Shown here: in pieces, positions 42,077 through 51,906 of the stretch
Layout of the letters: each line of letters starts with the position of its first letter
Position numbering within the stretch: the first letter of the stretch is position 1
Origin: Carboxylicivirga sp. M1479
GTDB lineage: Bacteria > Bacteroidota > Bacteroidia > Bacteroidales > Marinilabiliaceae
Direction of reading: 5' to 3'
Assembly: GCF_007097485.1 (NCBI RefSeq)
Contig: NZ_VKDE01000027.1
Location: 1 to 64,000 of the forward strand
DNA: 64,000 bases
The notes under the pieces: generated by a model
Told to the model about the DNA's origin: nothing
What the model saw: the letters and a program-made list of their open reading frames with translations, nothing else
Databases searched by the model: none
Program-made: the position numbers and the translations under genes

Positions 42077-43747
42077 ATGAAAAACTCATTTCCACTTTTA
42101 ATATTTATGGTATTGCTGCTTTCTGCTTGCGCTGTTAAGCAAAGCGAAAAAGTAGATACAAAACCAGATGTTCCATTTATATGGGAGAATGCTAACGTTT
42201 ATTTTTTATTGACCGACCGTTTTAATAACGGAAATGCCAATAATGATGTGAATTTTAACCGTACCAAAAAATCAGGTAAGTTACGTGGTTTTATGGGAGG
42301 TGATATTAAGGGAATAACTGAAAAAATAAAAGAGGGTTATTTTACTGATTTAGGAATTAATGCTATTTGGTTTAGTCCGGTAGTGGAGCAAATTCATGGT
42401 TCAGTGGATGAGGGGACCGGAAGTACGTATGGATTTCATGGCTATTGGACGCGTGATTGGACGGCCTTAGAGCCTAATTTTGGTTCTGAAGAAGAGTTGA
42501 GTGAACTTGTACAAACGGCTCATAAACATGGTATCCGTATTGTTATGGATGTGGTAATAAATCATACCGGGCCGGTAACTGATATGGATCCATTTTGGGG
42601 AGATGAGTGGGCTCGAACAGAGCCGCAGTGCACCTATGAAGGGTATGAATCAACGGTAACTTGCACCTTAGTGAAGAATTTACCAGATATTTTAACTGAA
42701 AAAACAGAGGAAGTAGAATTGCCAAAGGCTTTGTTGGAGAAATGGGCTGATGAGGGACGCTTAGAAAAGGAGATGGATGAGTTAGATGCTTTTTTCATCG
42801 CAACAGGATATCCGCGTACACCGCGATACTATATTATAAAGTGGTTAACCGATTATATACGAAAATACGGGGTTGATGCCTTTCGCTTAGATACAGTGAA
42901 GCATACAGAAGCATCGGTATGGGCTGATTTGTGGAAAGAAGCATCCAAGGCTTTTGAGGAATGGAAAGCAGTGAACCCTGATTTAGTGGTTGATGATAAT
43001 CCATTTTTTATGGTAGGAGAGGTGTATAACTATGGTGTTAGTGGTGGACGTTGGTTCGATTTTGGTGACAAGAAAGTTGACTATTTTGCCAACGGTATGC
43101 AAAGTTTGATCAATTTTGAATTTAAGTACGATGCAACAAAATCTTACGAAGAAATATTTTCAAAATATAGTGATGCTCTGAACGGACCTTTAAAAGGATA
43201 TAGTGTTATTAACTATGCATCTTCGCACGACGATGGTGGTCCATTTGATAAGCAGCGAACCAAAACGATTGAGGCAGGAACAAAGTTGTTATTGTGTCCT
43301 GGTTCTTCGCAGGTGTATTACGGAGATGAAACGGGGCGTAGTCTTGATATAGAAGGTACGGTTGGTGATGCCACTTTGCGTTCATTTATGAATTGGGATG
43401 AGCTGGAAGCTAATAGTGATATTAATGGAGTTGCAGTACAAGGTATTCTAAGTCATTGGCAGAAGCTAGGGCAATTTAGAGCTGCTCATCCAGCTGTGGG
43501 AGCAGGTGTTCATTTGCAATTGAGTGCTGAACCTTATTATTTTAAACGGACTTATAAATCATCTGATTATAACGATCAAGTGATTGTGGGACTTGATTTG
43601 GATAATGGGGTGAAGACAGTAGATGTAAAGGGTGTTTTTAAAGGTGGGGAAGTTCTGAAAGACTATTATTCAGGAACTAAAGTGGAAGTTAAGAATGGAA
43701 AAGTAGAGCTTGATACTGATTTTGAAATTGTGCTCCTAGGCTCTTAA
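42077..43747 (+). CDS. GH13 alpha-amylase family lipoprotein
   Basis: A 556-residue glycoside hydrolase of family 13, anchored by lipid: the signal MKNSFPLLIFMVLLLSAC ends in the lipobox with Cys18. The (beta/alpha)8 barrel shows the four conserved regions: MDVVINHT (region I), FRLDTVKH with the nucleophile Asp272 (II), GEV with the acid/base Glu315 (III) and YASSHDDGG with Asp385 stabilising the transition state (IV). A cysteine-containing insert (PQCTYEGYESTVTC, about 190) is extra to the barrel. It acts on alpha-1,4-glucans at the cell surface or in the periplasm. The frame from 42023 is longer; the Met at 42077 gives the lipoprotein signal. Confidence 0.9.
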   Translation: MKNSFPLLIFMVLLLSACAVKQSEKVDTKPDVPFIWENANVYFLLTDRFNNGNANNDVNFNRTKKSGKLRGFMGGDIKGITEKIKEGYFTDLGINAIWFSPVVEQIHGSVDEGTGSTYGFHGYWTRDWTALEPNFGSEEELSELVQTAHKHGIRIVMDVVINHTGPVTDMDPFWGDEWARTEPQCTYEGYESTVTCTLVKNLPDILTEKTEEVELPKALLEKWADEGRLEKEMDELDAFFIATGYPRTPRYYIIKWLTDYIRKYGVDAFRLDTVKHTEASVWADLWKEASKAFEEWKAVNPDLVVDDNPFFMVGEVYNYGVSGGRWFDFGDKKVDYFANGMQSLINFEFKYDATKSYEEIFSKYSDALNGPLKGYSVINYASSHDDGGPFDKQRTKTIEAGTKLLLCPGSSQVYYGDETGRSLDIEGTVGDATLRSFMNWDELEANSDINGVAVQGILSHWQKLGQFRAAHPAVGAGVHLQLSAEPYYFKRTYKSSDYNDQVIVGLDLDNGVKTVDVKGVFKGGEVLKDYYSGTKVEVKNGKVELDTDFEIVLLGS

Positions 43748-43771
43748 TCGCGGCCTGGTCTTATAATATGC

Positions 43772-43804
43772 AGGGTGATGGATTTAATTTCTATCACCCT
43801 TTTT
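43772..43804 (+). terminator. Terminator of the amylase gene
   Basis: AGGGTGAT / ATCACCCT hairpin followed by TTTTT. Confidence 0.85.
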
Positions 43805-43812
43805 AATGCTTG

Positions 43813-44289
43813 TTATTTGATGGCAACTTTAATAACTATCTTCTCAACTTTTGTAGGCGCATCAATACTAATGCATGGAGCATGCAGGTCTTCGGGGTAT
43901 AAGATACAAGCCATTCCAGTATTCATCCTAAAGTTTGAATAATCTGCCACTTTTGAAAAATGGAGGTCTTTATCTTTATCGTATTCACCTTCCTTTATAA
44001 TTCGACTATTAGGAGCCACTAGTATCTGTTCAACGCCACTGTGGATGTATTGAATGTCAATGTACTTTTTATGACCTTCCATGTTCGCTTCTGCAATGGG
44101 CTTGGTTTCGTATGTTTGAAAAATTGCAAAGCTATCTCTTCCGTCTATTTCAACCTCAACCGTTTTGTTGGTGCTCACTTTCTCAAATATAGAATCGAGA
44201 TCAGTAGTTGAAAGATAATTGATTGCTTTCTGAAATAGAGTGTTGTTTGCTTGATCTTTTATAGTTGATAAAGTGCCAATTATTGCCAT
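43813..44289 (-). CDS. YhcH/YjgK/YiaL family protein (DUF386)
   Basis: A 158-residue cupin-like protein of the YhcH/YjgK/YiaL (EbgC) family, members of which are linked to sialic acid and other sugar metabolism (for example, anomerase-type activity proposed for YhcH). The family pattern is visible: a start IIGTLSTI, the central AEANMEGHKKYIDIQYIHSGVEQI (conserved His residues and IDIQ), and the last third CILYPEDLHAPCI, whose His/Asp set could hold a metal. The gene is alone, with a -7 box upstream and no sugar-catabolism operon nearby. Confidence 0.87.
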   Translation of the reverse strand: MAIIGTLSTIKDQANNTLFQKAINYLSTTDLDSIFEKVSTNKTVEVEIDGRDSFAIFQTYETKPIAEANMEGHKKYIDIQYIHSGVEQILVAPNSRIIKEGEYDKDKDLHFSKVADYSNFRMNTGMACILYPEDLHAPCISIDAPTKVEKIVIKVAIK

Positions 44290-44312
44290 TGCTAAATATT
44301 TTAAGGTAACTT

Positions 44313-44320
44313 CAAATATA
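44313..44320 (-). promoter_or_regulatory. -7 box TATATTTG for the YhcH gene
   Basis: Exact TAnnTTTG match, 24 nt upstream of the start codon. Confidence 0.55.
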
Positions 44321-44356
44321 AGGTATTTTCTTTACTATTGATTGGCTTATATAAAA

Positions 44357-44389
44357 GGCTAAGGGCCGGATAATTATTATCCGACCCTA
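44357..44389 (-). terminator. Terminator-like hairpin after the glutamine synthetase gene
   Basis: Minus-strand AGGG-T-CGGATAAT / ATTATCCG-G-CCCT stem, followed by TAGCCTTTTA; the U-run is weak. Confidence 0.65.
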
Positions 44390-44487
44390 GCAGGTTTAGT
44401 TGTGCAAATTCAAAGCTTAATCGTCTAAAAGCAATAGACGTGGAGTATATAAAATAATTTGGTTTGAGTTCCTTTTATTTATAGGAT

Positions 44488-45984
44488 TTATTGACAATGA
44501 ATAAACTCCATAACCAATTCTCTAATGGCTTCATTTTTACCATAAAGACGTTCGCTCAAGTCTTTATCTTCAAAGGCTTTAAGTTTGTTAATGGTATGGG
44601 TAATTACGCGCTCAGGAAATATGTTGTTTTGTTCAAAAATTGCACGTTTGTTGTCAAGGCAAATGCCAGATTCATAGCATGAGGTTGGAAGTTGTTCCAA
44701 GCCACCTTCGGGCATTTTGTCAAAAATATTACCGCTTACATAAAGTTTTTCCGCGCGTTCCAAGCTGTCATCCATCATTAGTCCATGGCCTGCTGCAGTT
44801 ATAAGCCCGGCTATTGTTAAATGAATATTGGCAGAGCCATCTGGAGCTCGAAACTCTACAGTTTGCTTGCTATCGGTGCTTGCAGGATTAACTTCTACGT
44901 TAGGGTTGGCATCGAAAATCATGTTTTCCACTCCGCCAGTCCAACCTAAAGGTACACGAACCAAGGCTGAGCGGTTACGGTCGCCCCAGCAAATATTAGT
45001 AGGGGCTTCTTGGTGGGGTACAAGGCGTAGGTATGAAGTAGGAATGGTATTGCCGAAAGCAGTTAAGGCATCTGCTACATCTAATATGCCAGCAATTACT
45101 CTTTTGGCAACGTCGCTTAACTTACTGTCGTTAAGCATAATGTTTTTGCCATCTTTTTCAACTAGCATGTGAAAGTGTAAGCCACTGCCAGCTTTTCCAA
45201 CCGTAATTTTTGGCGCAAAACTTATTTCTACATCAAGTTTTTCGGCAAGCATGCGTAATACCCATTTGGCTAAAAGCATTTGATCCGCTGCAAATTCAGG
45301 ATCTGTCGGTAAAAACTCTATTTCGTGTTGTTCGTATGCTTCATTTCCGGCTGTAAAAGTGCCAACTTCGGCATGTCCATATTTTATCTGTCCACCACAC
45401 TGGGCAATTAGCTTAAGAGCTTCTTTGCGCATGCCTTCAAATTTGGCAAATGGTTCTGATTCGTGGTATCCTTTTTGGTCAGAGCCAGGGAAAATGCTGC
45501 GACGTTCGCTATTGACATAGTATTCCAATTCGCCTAAAAACTTCATGCTCATGCCTGTGTTGGCCATAAAGTTGTTGTGCGCTTTTCTCAGAATGTTTTC
45601 AGGTGCAGATTCCAATGCCTGTCCTTTGTGATCGTAGAATGAACAAAGGATTTCAATTGATGGGTTTTCGGAGAATGGGTTTAAAAATGCAGTGCGATAG
45701 CGAGGTACAACATATAAGTCACTACTACCTGCTTCCATAAATGAAAAAAGACTAGATCCGTCTACTCGTTCGCCTGCAGAAAGAATTGCATCTAAATGTT
45801 CTCTGCCTGAAACAACGAAATTTAAACTCTTTAAACGTCCATCTTCAGCAACATATCTGAAGTTGAGCATTTGTATTTCGTTTGCTTCCATGTATTTTAT
45901 GATGTCCTCTTTAGTAAATTCAGATGATTTTTTCTGAAGAAATCTTACAAGAGGATTCGGATTTAATGATAATGATAAGTTCAT
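44488..45984 (-). CDS. Glutamine synthetase family protein
   Basis: A 498-residue type I-like glutamine synthetase, ligating ammonia to glutamate with ATP in a dodecamer. The beta-grasp domain includes RVDGSSLFSFMEAGSSD (about 74-90); the catalytic domain has GELEYYV (metal Glu), KITVGKAGSGLHFHM (ATP/metal His), NRSALVRVPLG (substrate Arg) and TVEFRAPDGSANIHL. The length is that of the Bacteroidota GlnA variant of about 500 residues. I cannot identify the adenylylation Tyr loop of the enterobacterial enzyme, so nitrogen control is probably by other means. Single gene. A gamma-glutamylamine-synthetase role is a less likely alternative. Confidence 0.88.
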   Translation of the reverse strand: MNLSLSLNPNPLVRFLQKKSSEFTKEDIIKYMEANEIQMLNFRYVAEDGRLKSLNFVVSGREHLDAILSAGERVDGSSLFSFMEAGSSDLYVVPRYRTAFLNPFSENPSIEILCSFYDHKGQALESAPENILRKAHNNFMANTGMSMKFLGELEYYVNSERRSIFPGSDQKGYHESEPFAKFEGMRKEALKLIAQCGGQIKYGHAEVGTFTAGNEAYEQHEIEFLPTDPEFAADQMLLAKWVLRMLAEKLDVEISFAPKITVGKAGSGLHFHMLVEKDGKNIMLNDSKLSDVAKRVIAGILDVADALTAFGNTIPTSYLRLVPHQEAPTNICWGDRNRSALVRVPLGWTGGVENMIFDANPNVEVNPASTDSKQTVEFRAPDGSANIHLTIAGLITAAGHGLMMDDSLERAEKLYVSGNIFDKMPEGGLEQLPTSCYESGICLDNKRAIFEQNNIFPERVITHTINKLKAFEDKDLSERLYGKNEAIRELVMEFIHCQ

Positions 45985-46249
45985 GGTTGTACTATTAATG
46001 AATTGATGTGTGCAAGATTGTAATAGTATTGTGTGTTTTTGATGATGAATGTCAGTATTTGTAAAAATTGAACATGTTTTAAAGCATTGAAACGGGGTGT
46101 GAGAGTGAGAAATTAAAAAATAACTAACAAAAATTTAAAAATAGCAGGGTAGCGTGAGTAATAGTAGGGATTGATTACTCAATGTGTGAAATGAGTATTG
46201 TAATTAAAGAAGATGGATTGATTTTTGTATGTTTACAGGCTCATAAATA

Positions 46250-46879
46250 ATGCTCGATATGCGGACTGGTATTCTAATTTGTGCTTTATTATTGACGATA
46301 TTTTCATCAATGGCTCAGGATAAGGAGTTGATTGATCCGATAGTTGTGTCTTCAATAGACAATAACGGACTTGCTATGGATACAAGTCGAATTGCTGATT
46401 TCCATGTGCAAGTAGGTTTAAGTGCTTTTAGCGATTTTGATGGGATGTATGGGTTTAATACCTATGTTGCTCCCCAATGGTCGGTAATGCCATTTTCAAG
46501 ATTTCAAGTAGATGTGATGCCATTTATAAGCAGAACTAATTATTATAATATACCTGCATATGGCCACATGGATGCCACTAAGCTTAAGTTTGATGATAAT
46601 ATGTTGCAATTTGGCTTGTATACTCAGGCCACCTACATGCTAACTAGTCGCTTATATGCGGGAGCGTCCTTCTTTTTGAATACGAACATGCCCGAAAGTT
46701 CACAGTCAAGTTTGCAAGGTTTTAATAATTACGGAGCATCAACTTTTGTTGGGTATCGATTTACTGAATATTTTAGTGCTGAGGTATCGTTTGGTATCAG
46801 TAAATACCCTTCAATTAATACGCCAACTTCTGGTTTCTCTCCTATGATCCATCCTCGTAACCCCTACAATCGATTTTAG
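46250..46879 (+). CDS. Predicted small outer-membrane beta-barrel protein
   Basis: A 209-residue exported protein of unknown function. Residues about 4-22 form a signal peptide (TGILICALLLTIFSSMAQ). After a polar segment, the rest alternates polar and aromatic residues like amphipathic strands (VQVGLSAFSDFDGMYGFNTYVAP, FGLYTQATYMLTSRLYAGASFFL, GASTFVGYRFTEYFSAEVSFGIS), suggesting an eight-strand OmpX-like barrel. It ends with Phe (YNRF), as outer-membrane proteins often do for BAM recognition. The ATG at 46259 gives a tighter signal and is equally likely as the start. No close family recognised. Confidence 0.65.
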   Translation: MLDMRTGILICALLLTIFSSMAQDKELIDPIVVSSIDNNGLAMDTSRIADFHVQVGLSAFSDFDGMYGFNTYVAPQWSVMPFSRFQVDVMPFISRTNYYNIPAYGHMDATKLKFDDNMLQFGLYTQATYMLTSRLYAGASFFLNTNMPESSQSSLQGFNNYGASTFVGYRFTEYFSAEVSFGISKYPSINTPTSGFSPMIHPRNPYNRF

Positions 46880-46996
46880 CAGGAGCAATGTATTGAATTG
46901 CTATTGTGCACTCTCCGAAATAATTTGTCCGTTTCATCAATAATTGATATATTCAAGTGTCTCAATTATAATCACGTACATCCTAATTTTTGTGCT

Positions 46997-48160
46997 ATGC
47001 TAAACATTGCTCTTTTTGGACCCCCAGGTGCTGGTAAAGGCACTCAATCTGAATTCCTAATTAAAAAGTACAATCTATTTTACATTTCAACAGGAGATAT
47101 TCTTCGTCAGGAACTGGCTGCAGAAACTAAGTTAGGTATGCAGGCAAAAAGTATTATTGCGCAAGGAGGATTGGTGTCTGACGAAATAATTGTTCAGATT
47201 ATTGAGAAGACAATAAAGAATAACCCAGATGCCAATGGCTTTTTGTTTGATGGATTTCCGCGTACTTATGTGCAGGCATATATTTTAGAGGGCTTAATGA
47301 TAAAGTTAAGAACCAAGTTAGATCTGTTGATTAGCATAGAGGTTCCTGAAGAAGAATCGGTCAATCGTTTGCTTTTGAGAGGAGAAACTTCTGGTCGTTT
47401 GGATGATAATGAAGAGGTAATTCGTAATCGCTTGCGCGAGTATGATGAAAAGACAAAACCGGTACTTGATTTTTACAAGGAGCAAGGCACGTATGTTGCT
47501 GTTAATGGCGTTCAAAAGATAAAAAAAGTTACTTCTGAAATTAAAAAAACAGTTAATAAGGTATTAGAAAAGAAACAGGTGAATATTGTATTATTTGGTT
47601 CGCCAGGTTCGGGAAGAGGTTCTTTGGGAAGAGCAATTGCTGAAAAATACCAACTTGAGTTTGTTTCTACTGGAGATATGATTGATGAAGAGATTAGTAA
47701 AGAAACGCCATTGGGGATGAAAGCAAAGAAATTATATGAAAACGGCCAGTTAGTTCCCGATGAAATGGTGATTCAATTAATCGAGAAGAAGATAGAGCAA
47801 TCGAAAAAAGCGAAAGGTTTTATTTTTAAAGGCTATCCGCGTACTTTAGTGCAGTCTTATATATTAGATGGTATTTTGCAAAAACACGATGCAATTATAA
47901 ATAAAATTATAGACCTACAGGTTGATACCTTAGAGTTGATTAGGCGTTTGGATAATCGGAGTAAAACAGATGCTTGCATGCCTTACGATACCAGTACAGA
48001 GAAAATTGTAAAGCGTCTTCAGGAGCACCAGGATAAAACAGTTCCCGTGATTGATAAATACCGTGAGATTCATGATGTGGCCAAGGTAAATGGCTCGGTT
48101 TGTTTTGAAGAGGTTATGGCGCAGGTGTCTTGTGAGATAGAAAGTAGTTTTAAGGTTTAA
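46997..48160 (+). CDS. adk: Tandem adenylate kinase (second domain degenerate)
   Basis: A 387-residue fusion of two adenylate kinase domains. Domain 1 (about 1-190) is complete: P-loop GPPGAGKGT (8-16, Lys14), STGDILR, FDGFPRT, GRLDDNEEVIRNRL. Domain 2 (about 196-387) is clearly homologous (NIVLFGSPGSGRGSLG, FVSTGDMIDEE, FKGYPRT, EKIVKRLQEHQDKT), but its P-loop Lys is Arg207, the DGFPRT Asp is Lys, and the arginine-rich lid sequence is lost. Domain 1 should interconvert ATP + AMP and 2 ADP; domain 2 may be regulatory or structural. The frame extends to 46898, but MLNIALFG at 46997 starts the fold. Confidence 0.9.
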   Translation: MLNIALFGPPGAGKGTQSEFLIKKYNLFYISTGDILRQELAAETKLGMQAKSIIAQGGLVSDEIIVQIIEKTIKNNPDANGFLFDGFPRTYVQAYILEGLMIKLRTKLDLLISIEVPEEESVNRLLLRGETSGRLDDNEEVIRNRLREYDEKTKPVLDFYKEQGTYVAVNGVQKIKKVTSEIKKTVNKVLEKKQVNIVLFGSPGSGRGSLGRAIAEKYQLEFVSTGDMIDEEISKETPLGMKAKKLYENGQLVPDEMVIQLIEKKIEQSKKAKGFIFKGYPRTLVQSYILDGILQKHDAIINKIIDLQVDTLELIRRLDNRSKTDACMPYDTSTEKIVKRLQEHQDKTVPVIDKYREIHDVAKVNGSVCFEEVMAQVSCEIESSFKV

Positions 48161-48184
48161 AAACAAGCTACATCGCAATAGTAT

Positions 48185-48226
48185 AAAAATGCCCATTAAA
48201 ACATTCTATCGTTTTAATGGGCATTT
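48185..48226. terminator. Bidirectional terminator
   Basis: ATGCCCATTAAAA / TTTTAATGGGCAT hairpin between convergent adk and maeB; T-run best on the minus strand. Confidence 0.85.
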
Positions 48227-48243
48227 AAGCTTTAGTACAATGT

Positions 48244-50526
48244 CTACAATTCTATAATTTTATCTTTTTTAGTTTGCGCATCAACAACCGTAATAGCTGC
48301 CATGTCAACAATTTCGCGAACCGAGCATTGTTGCTGTAATACGTGTATTGGTTTTCTAATGCCAAGTAATATAGGGCCAATAATTTCAACCTGACCTAGT
48401 TCGTGCATCATCTTGTAGGCTATGTTACCCGAGCTAAGACTTGGGAAAATTACTGTGTTAACCTCTTTGTTGCCTAATTTTGAAAATGGAAAGCGCTTGC
48501 TTCTTAATTCTGCATTAAAGGCATAATTAGCTTGCATTTCGCCATCCACAACTAAATCGGGGTAGTTTTCGTGCAAATACTCAACAGCACTTCTTACGCG
48601 CTTCGGGCTGCCATTTTTTGTTGATCCGAAATTAGAATAAGACACCATAGCAACAACAGGATCGATATTGTACTTTTTTACTTCGTTTATGGTTAGTAAA
48701 GTAGTGTCAGCTAATGTGCGACCCGAAGGTTGGTAATTGACCGTTGTATCTGCAAAGAAATAGGGCCCCTTTTTGGTCATAACAATGTACATGCCAGCAA
48801 TATGGTTAAGGGTATTGTTGGTGCCTGCGATTTGCAGTGCTGGTCGTATTGTGTCGGCATACTTGTTTGAAAAACCTCCAATAAATCCATCTGCTTCGCC
48901 TGCCTCAACCATCATAATGCCAAAGTAATTACGATCTAGCATTTGGTATCTGGCTTCTTCAATGTTTAGGCCTTTTCGTTGGCGCTTTTGGTAGAGTAAA
49001 TCAGCATATTCTACACGTTTTTCAGCCTGTTCAGGTGCTTTGTTGTCAATAATCTGGAGATCTGAAATATTGAGATTGTTTTCCGAAGCAATGGCCTTAA
49101 TTTTGGCTGTATCGCCTAGTAAAATAGGATCTGCTATCTTTTGCGAACGTACAACTTCAACAGCTTTCAGTACTTTAAAATTATCGGCATCAGAGAAAAT
49201 AATGCGTTTTTTATCAGACTTGGCTCTTGTTCTAATGTCACGAACAAGCTTGTTGTAAATGCCCATTCGTTTCATTAAATCGACTTTGTATTGTTCCCAA
49301 TTGACAATGTCTAATCTGGCCACGCCTGATGCCATCGCTGCTTTGGCTACTGCTGGAGCTACTTCGGTAATGAGTCGTGGATCAAGGGGTTTAGGAATAA
49401 TGTATTCTTTACCAAAAATTAAATTCTGACTTTTATAGGCTGAGTTAACCTGGTCGGGCACATCCTTTTTTGCTAATTCGGCTAAGGCATATACTGCTGC
49501 CTTTTTCATTTCTTCATTAATGGCTTTGGCTCTAACGTCCAAAGCGCCTCTAAAAATAAATGGAAAGCCAAGTACGTTATTCACCTGGTTAGGGTAGTCA
49601 GAACGCCCGGTGGCAACAATAATATCGGGTCTAGCAGATATCGCATCTTCATAAGCTATTTCGGGTACGGGATTGGCAAGTGCAAAAACAATTGGCTTGA
49701 TTGCCATGCTTTTAACCATTTGCTTACTTAATATGTTACCTTTTGAAAGCCCTAAAAACATATCAGCTCCTTCAATCACCTCGCTAAGAGTCGAAAGCGT
49801 ACTGTCCTGAGCAAATTCTATTTTGTATTTGTTTAAATCATTTCTGTGTGTTGTCATCAGGCCCTTGCTGTCCAACATCCAAACGTTTTTTTGTTGAACG
49901 CCAAGGCTAATGTATAGTTTAGAGCACATGATGGCTGAAGCACCAGCTCCATTTACCACAACTTTAATGTCTTCTAATTTTTTGCCTGCTACTTCAACAG
50001 CGTTAAGTAGGCCTGCAGCAGAAATTATGGCAGTACCATGTTGATCATCATGAAAAACAGGGATGTCTAACTCTTTTTGTAGGCGAGTTTCAATCTCAAA
50101 GCATTCGGGCGCCTTTAAATCCTCCAGGTTAATACCTCCAAATGTTGGTGCTATGGCTTTTACAACTTTAACCATGTCATCAACATTTTTTTCGTCTACC
50201 TCAATGTCAAATACATCAACATCGGCAAAAACCTTAAATAGCAAGCCTTTTCCTTCCATTACGGGTTTGCCTGCTAGGGCACCAATGTCTCCAAGGCCTA
50301 AAACAGCTGTTCCATTAGATATTACACCCACCAAATTACCTTTGGCAGTGTAGCGGTAGGCGTCATCTGGATTTTTCTCAATCTCTTTACATGGTTCGGC
50401 TACTCCTGGTGAGTATGCTAGAGATAGATCTAATTGAGAACTGTATGGTTTGGTAGGGATAACTTCTATTTTCCCTGGCCTTCCATTCTCATGATACTGT
50501 AATGCATCTTGTTTGGTTGTTGACAT
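48244..50526 (-). CDS. maeB: NADP-dependent malic enzyme fused to phosphotransacetylase domain
   Basis: MaeB oxidatively decarboxylates malate to pyruvate, making NADPH. The 760-residue protein has the malic enzyme domain at about 1-420 (SLAYSPGVAEPCKEI, GDIGALAGKPVMEGK, FHDDQHGTAIISAAG, NAD-binding VVNGAGASAIM, FALANPVPEI) and a C-terminal phosphate acetyltransferase-like domain at about 430-760 (IIFSDADNFKVLKAVE, FGIMMVEAGEADGFIGG, AMVSYSNFGSTKNGSP, PILLGIRKPIHVLQ). In E. coli the second domain is regulatory, binding acetyl-CoA, rather than catalytic. Monocistronic. Confidence 0.95.
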   Translation of the reverse strand: MSTTKQDALQYHENGRPGKIEVIPTKPYSSQLDLSLAYSPGVAEPCKEIEKNPDDAYRYTAKGNLVGVISNGTAVLGLGDIGALAGKPVMEGKGLLFKVFADVDVFDIEVDEKNVDDMVKVVKAIAPTFGGINLEDLKAPECFEIETRLQKELDIPVFHDDQHGTAIISAAGLLNAVEVAGKKLEDIKVVVNGAGASAIMCSKLYISLGVQQKNVWMLDSKGLMTTHRNDLNKYKIEFAQDSTLSTLSEVIEGADMFLGLSKGNILSKQMVKSMAIKPIVFALANPVPEIAYEDAISARPDIIVATGRSDYPNQVNNVLGFPFIFRGALDVRAKAINEEMKKAAVYALAELAKKDVPDQVNSAYKSQNLIFGKEYIIPKPLDPRLITEVAPAVAKAAMASGVARLDIVNWEQYKVDLMKRMGIYNKLVRDIRTRAKSDKKRIIFSDADNFKVLKAVEVVRSQKIADPILLGDTAKIKAIASENNLNISDLQIIDNKAPEQAEKRVEYADLLYQKRQRKGLNIEEARYQMLDRNYFGIMMVEAGEADGFIGGFSNKYADTIRPALQIAGTNNTLNHIAGMYIVMTKKGPYFFADTTVNYQPSGRTLADTTLLTINEVKKYNIDPVVAMVSYSNFGSTKNGSPKRVRSAVEYLHENYPDLVVDGEMQANYAFNAELRSKRFPFSKLGNKEVNTVIFPSLSSGNIAYKMMHELGQVEIIGPILLGIRKPIHVLQQQCSVREIVDMAAITVVDAQTKKDKIIEL

Positions 50527-50950
50527 CTTATGGCTAATTTAAATTTACGCAAATGTGATCATTTTTTAACTAGTAGATATTGATAAATATCCACCAAAAG
50601 ACCTAACATTTCTCATCTATACACAATAAAAGGATGTTTTTATCTTTTGAAATAGATGTACAGCTAAATGTTTACATCATTTGTGAGTTATTGTGTAAAT
50701 ATTTAATGTTTCAATCAGTGTTTTGGTGCGAATCAAATTAAAAGGTCATTTGGTAATTGTACTATTATTTATTAGTCTTTAAATATTAGGCTATTATGTG
50801 TTAATTGGTATGCGAAGTTTGCTCCTTTAGTGGTATTAAATTTACGCAATTGAATTGATATATGTAAAATGTAATAATGGATTATTATTCAAATGACTAC
50901 AATGTTTATTTTGGCTAAAGAAAAATAGCCATTGGGTCGTAACAAATTAT
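50527..50950. other. Intergenic between divergent maeB and panB
   Basis: A+T-rich, with several short A/T palindromes but no frame, RNA gene or repeat that I can support. The panB -7 box follows at 50951. Confidence 0.5.
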
Positions 50951-50958
50951 TAACTTTG
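50951..50958 (+). promoter_or_regulatory. -7 box TAACTTTG for panB-rluA operon
   Basis: Exact TAnnTTTG; a TTG lies 16 nt upstream (50932-50934). The leader would be about 80 nt. Confidence 0.6.
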
Positions 50959-51046
50959 CGGGCTATCGTTTATAAATAATGTAAGCAACAATAAGTTGCT
51001 AGCTTATAAAATATAATTCTCCATTGGAGTAAAAACAAAGTTAACT

Positions 51047-51865
51047 ATGTCAGTTGCACAGGAAAGACGCAAGAAAGTTACTACTCATGTATTGAGTGAG
51101 ATGAAAATGCGTGACGAAAAGATCGCCATGCTTACAGCTTACGATTATTCACTGGCAAAAATTGTTGATAGTGCTGGTGTGGATGTTATTTTAGTCGGTG
51201 ATTCTGCATCAAATGTTATGGCAGGTTGGGAAACCACTTTGCCAATAACTTTAGATCAGATGATATATCATGGAGCTTCGGTTGTTAGGGCAGTGCATCG
51301 ATCGTTGGTTGTTGTGGATATGCCTTTTGGAACCTATCAGGGAAACTCAAAGGAAGCATTGACCTCAGCTATTCGTATTATGAAAGAGACGGCTGCTGAT
51401 GCTGTTAAGTTGGAAGGTGGGCGTGAGATATTAGAATCGGTTGAAAGAATATTGTCCGCTGGTATACCTGTAATGGGGCATTTGGGTTTAACGCCACAAA
51501 GTATCCATAAATTTGGTACCTATACTGTACGAGCTAAGCAGGATGAAGAGGCTAAGAAGCTAATTGAAGATGCTCATTTGTTGGAAGAAGCAGGTTGTTT
51601 TGGCATTGTGTTGGAGAAAATTCCGGCAACATTGGCTGGTCAGGTAGCTAAAGAAGTGAAGATACCAATTATAGGTATTGGAGCAGGTAATCAAGTTGAC
51701 GGCCAAGTTTTGGTTTTACATGATATGTTAGGGATTAACCAAGAGTTTTCGCCTCGTTTTTTAAGACGCTATCATAATTTATTCGCTGAGATCAGTGGTG
51801 CTGTAGGTAACTATATTGATGATGTGAAAGGCTTAGAATTTCCGAATGAAAGAGAGCAATACTAA
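51047..51865 (+). CDS. panB: 3-methyl-2-oxobutanoate hydroxymethyltransferase
   Basis: PanB transfers a hydroxymethyl group from 5,10-methylene-tetrahydrofolate to alpha-ketoisovalerate, giving ketopantoate for pantothenate and CoA. The 272-residue protein has the expected motifs: [31 protein letters not shown] (about 28-58, metal-binding Asp), [42 protein letters not shown] and [21 protein letters not shown]. The length is standard. No panC or panD is next to it; a RluA-type gene follows 41 nt downstream on the same strand. Confidence 0.97.
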   Translation: MSVAQERRKKVTTHVLSEMKMRDEKIAMLTAYDYSLAKIVDSAGVDVILVGDSASNVMAGWETTLPITLDQMIYHGASVVRAVHRSLVVVDMPFGTYQGNSKEALTSAIRIMKETAADAVKLEGGREILESVERILSAGIPVMGHLGLTPQSIHKFGTYTVRAKQDEEAKKLIEDAHLLEEAGCFGIVLEKIPATLAGQVAKEVKIPIIGIGAGNQVDGQVLVLHDMLGINQEFSPRFLRRYHNLFAEISGAVGNYIDDVKGLEFPNEREQY

Positions 51866-51906
51866 ATAAATTTGACGAGAGAGTGTAGGGCTCTAATAAA
51901 TAGAAG

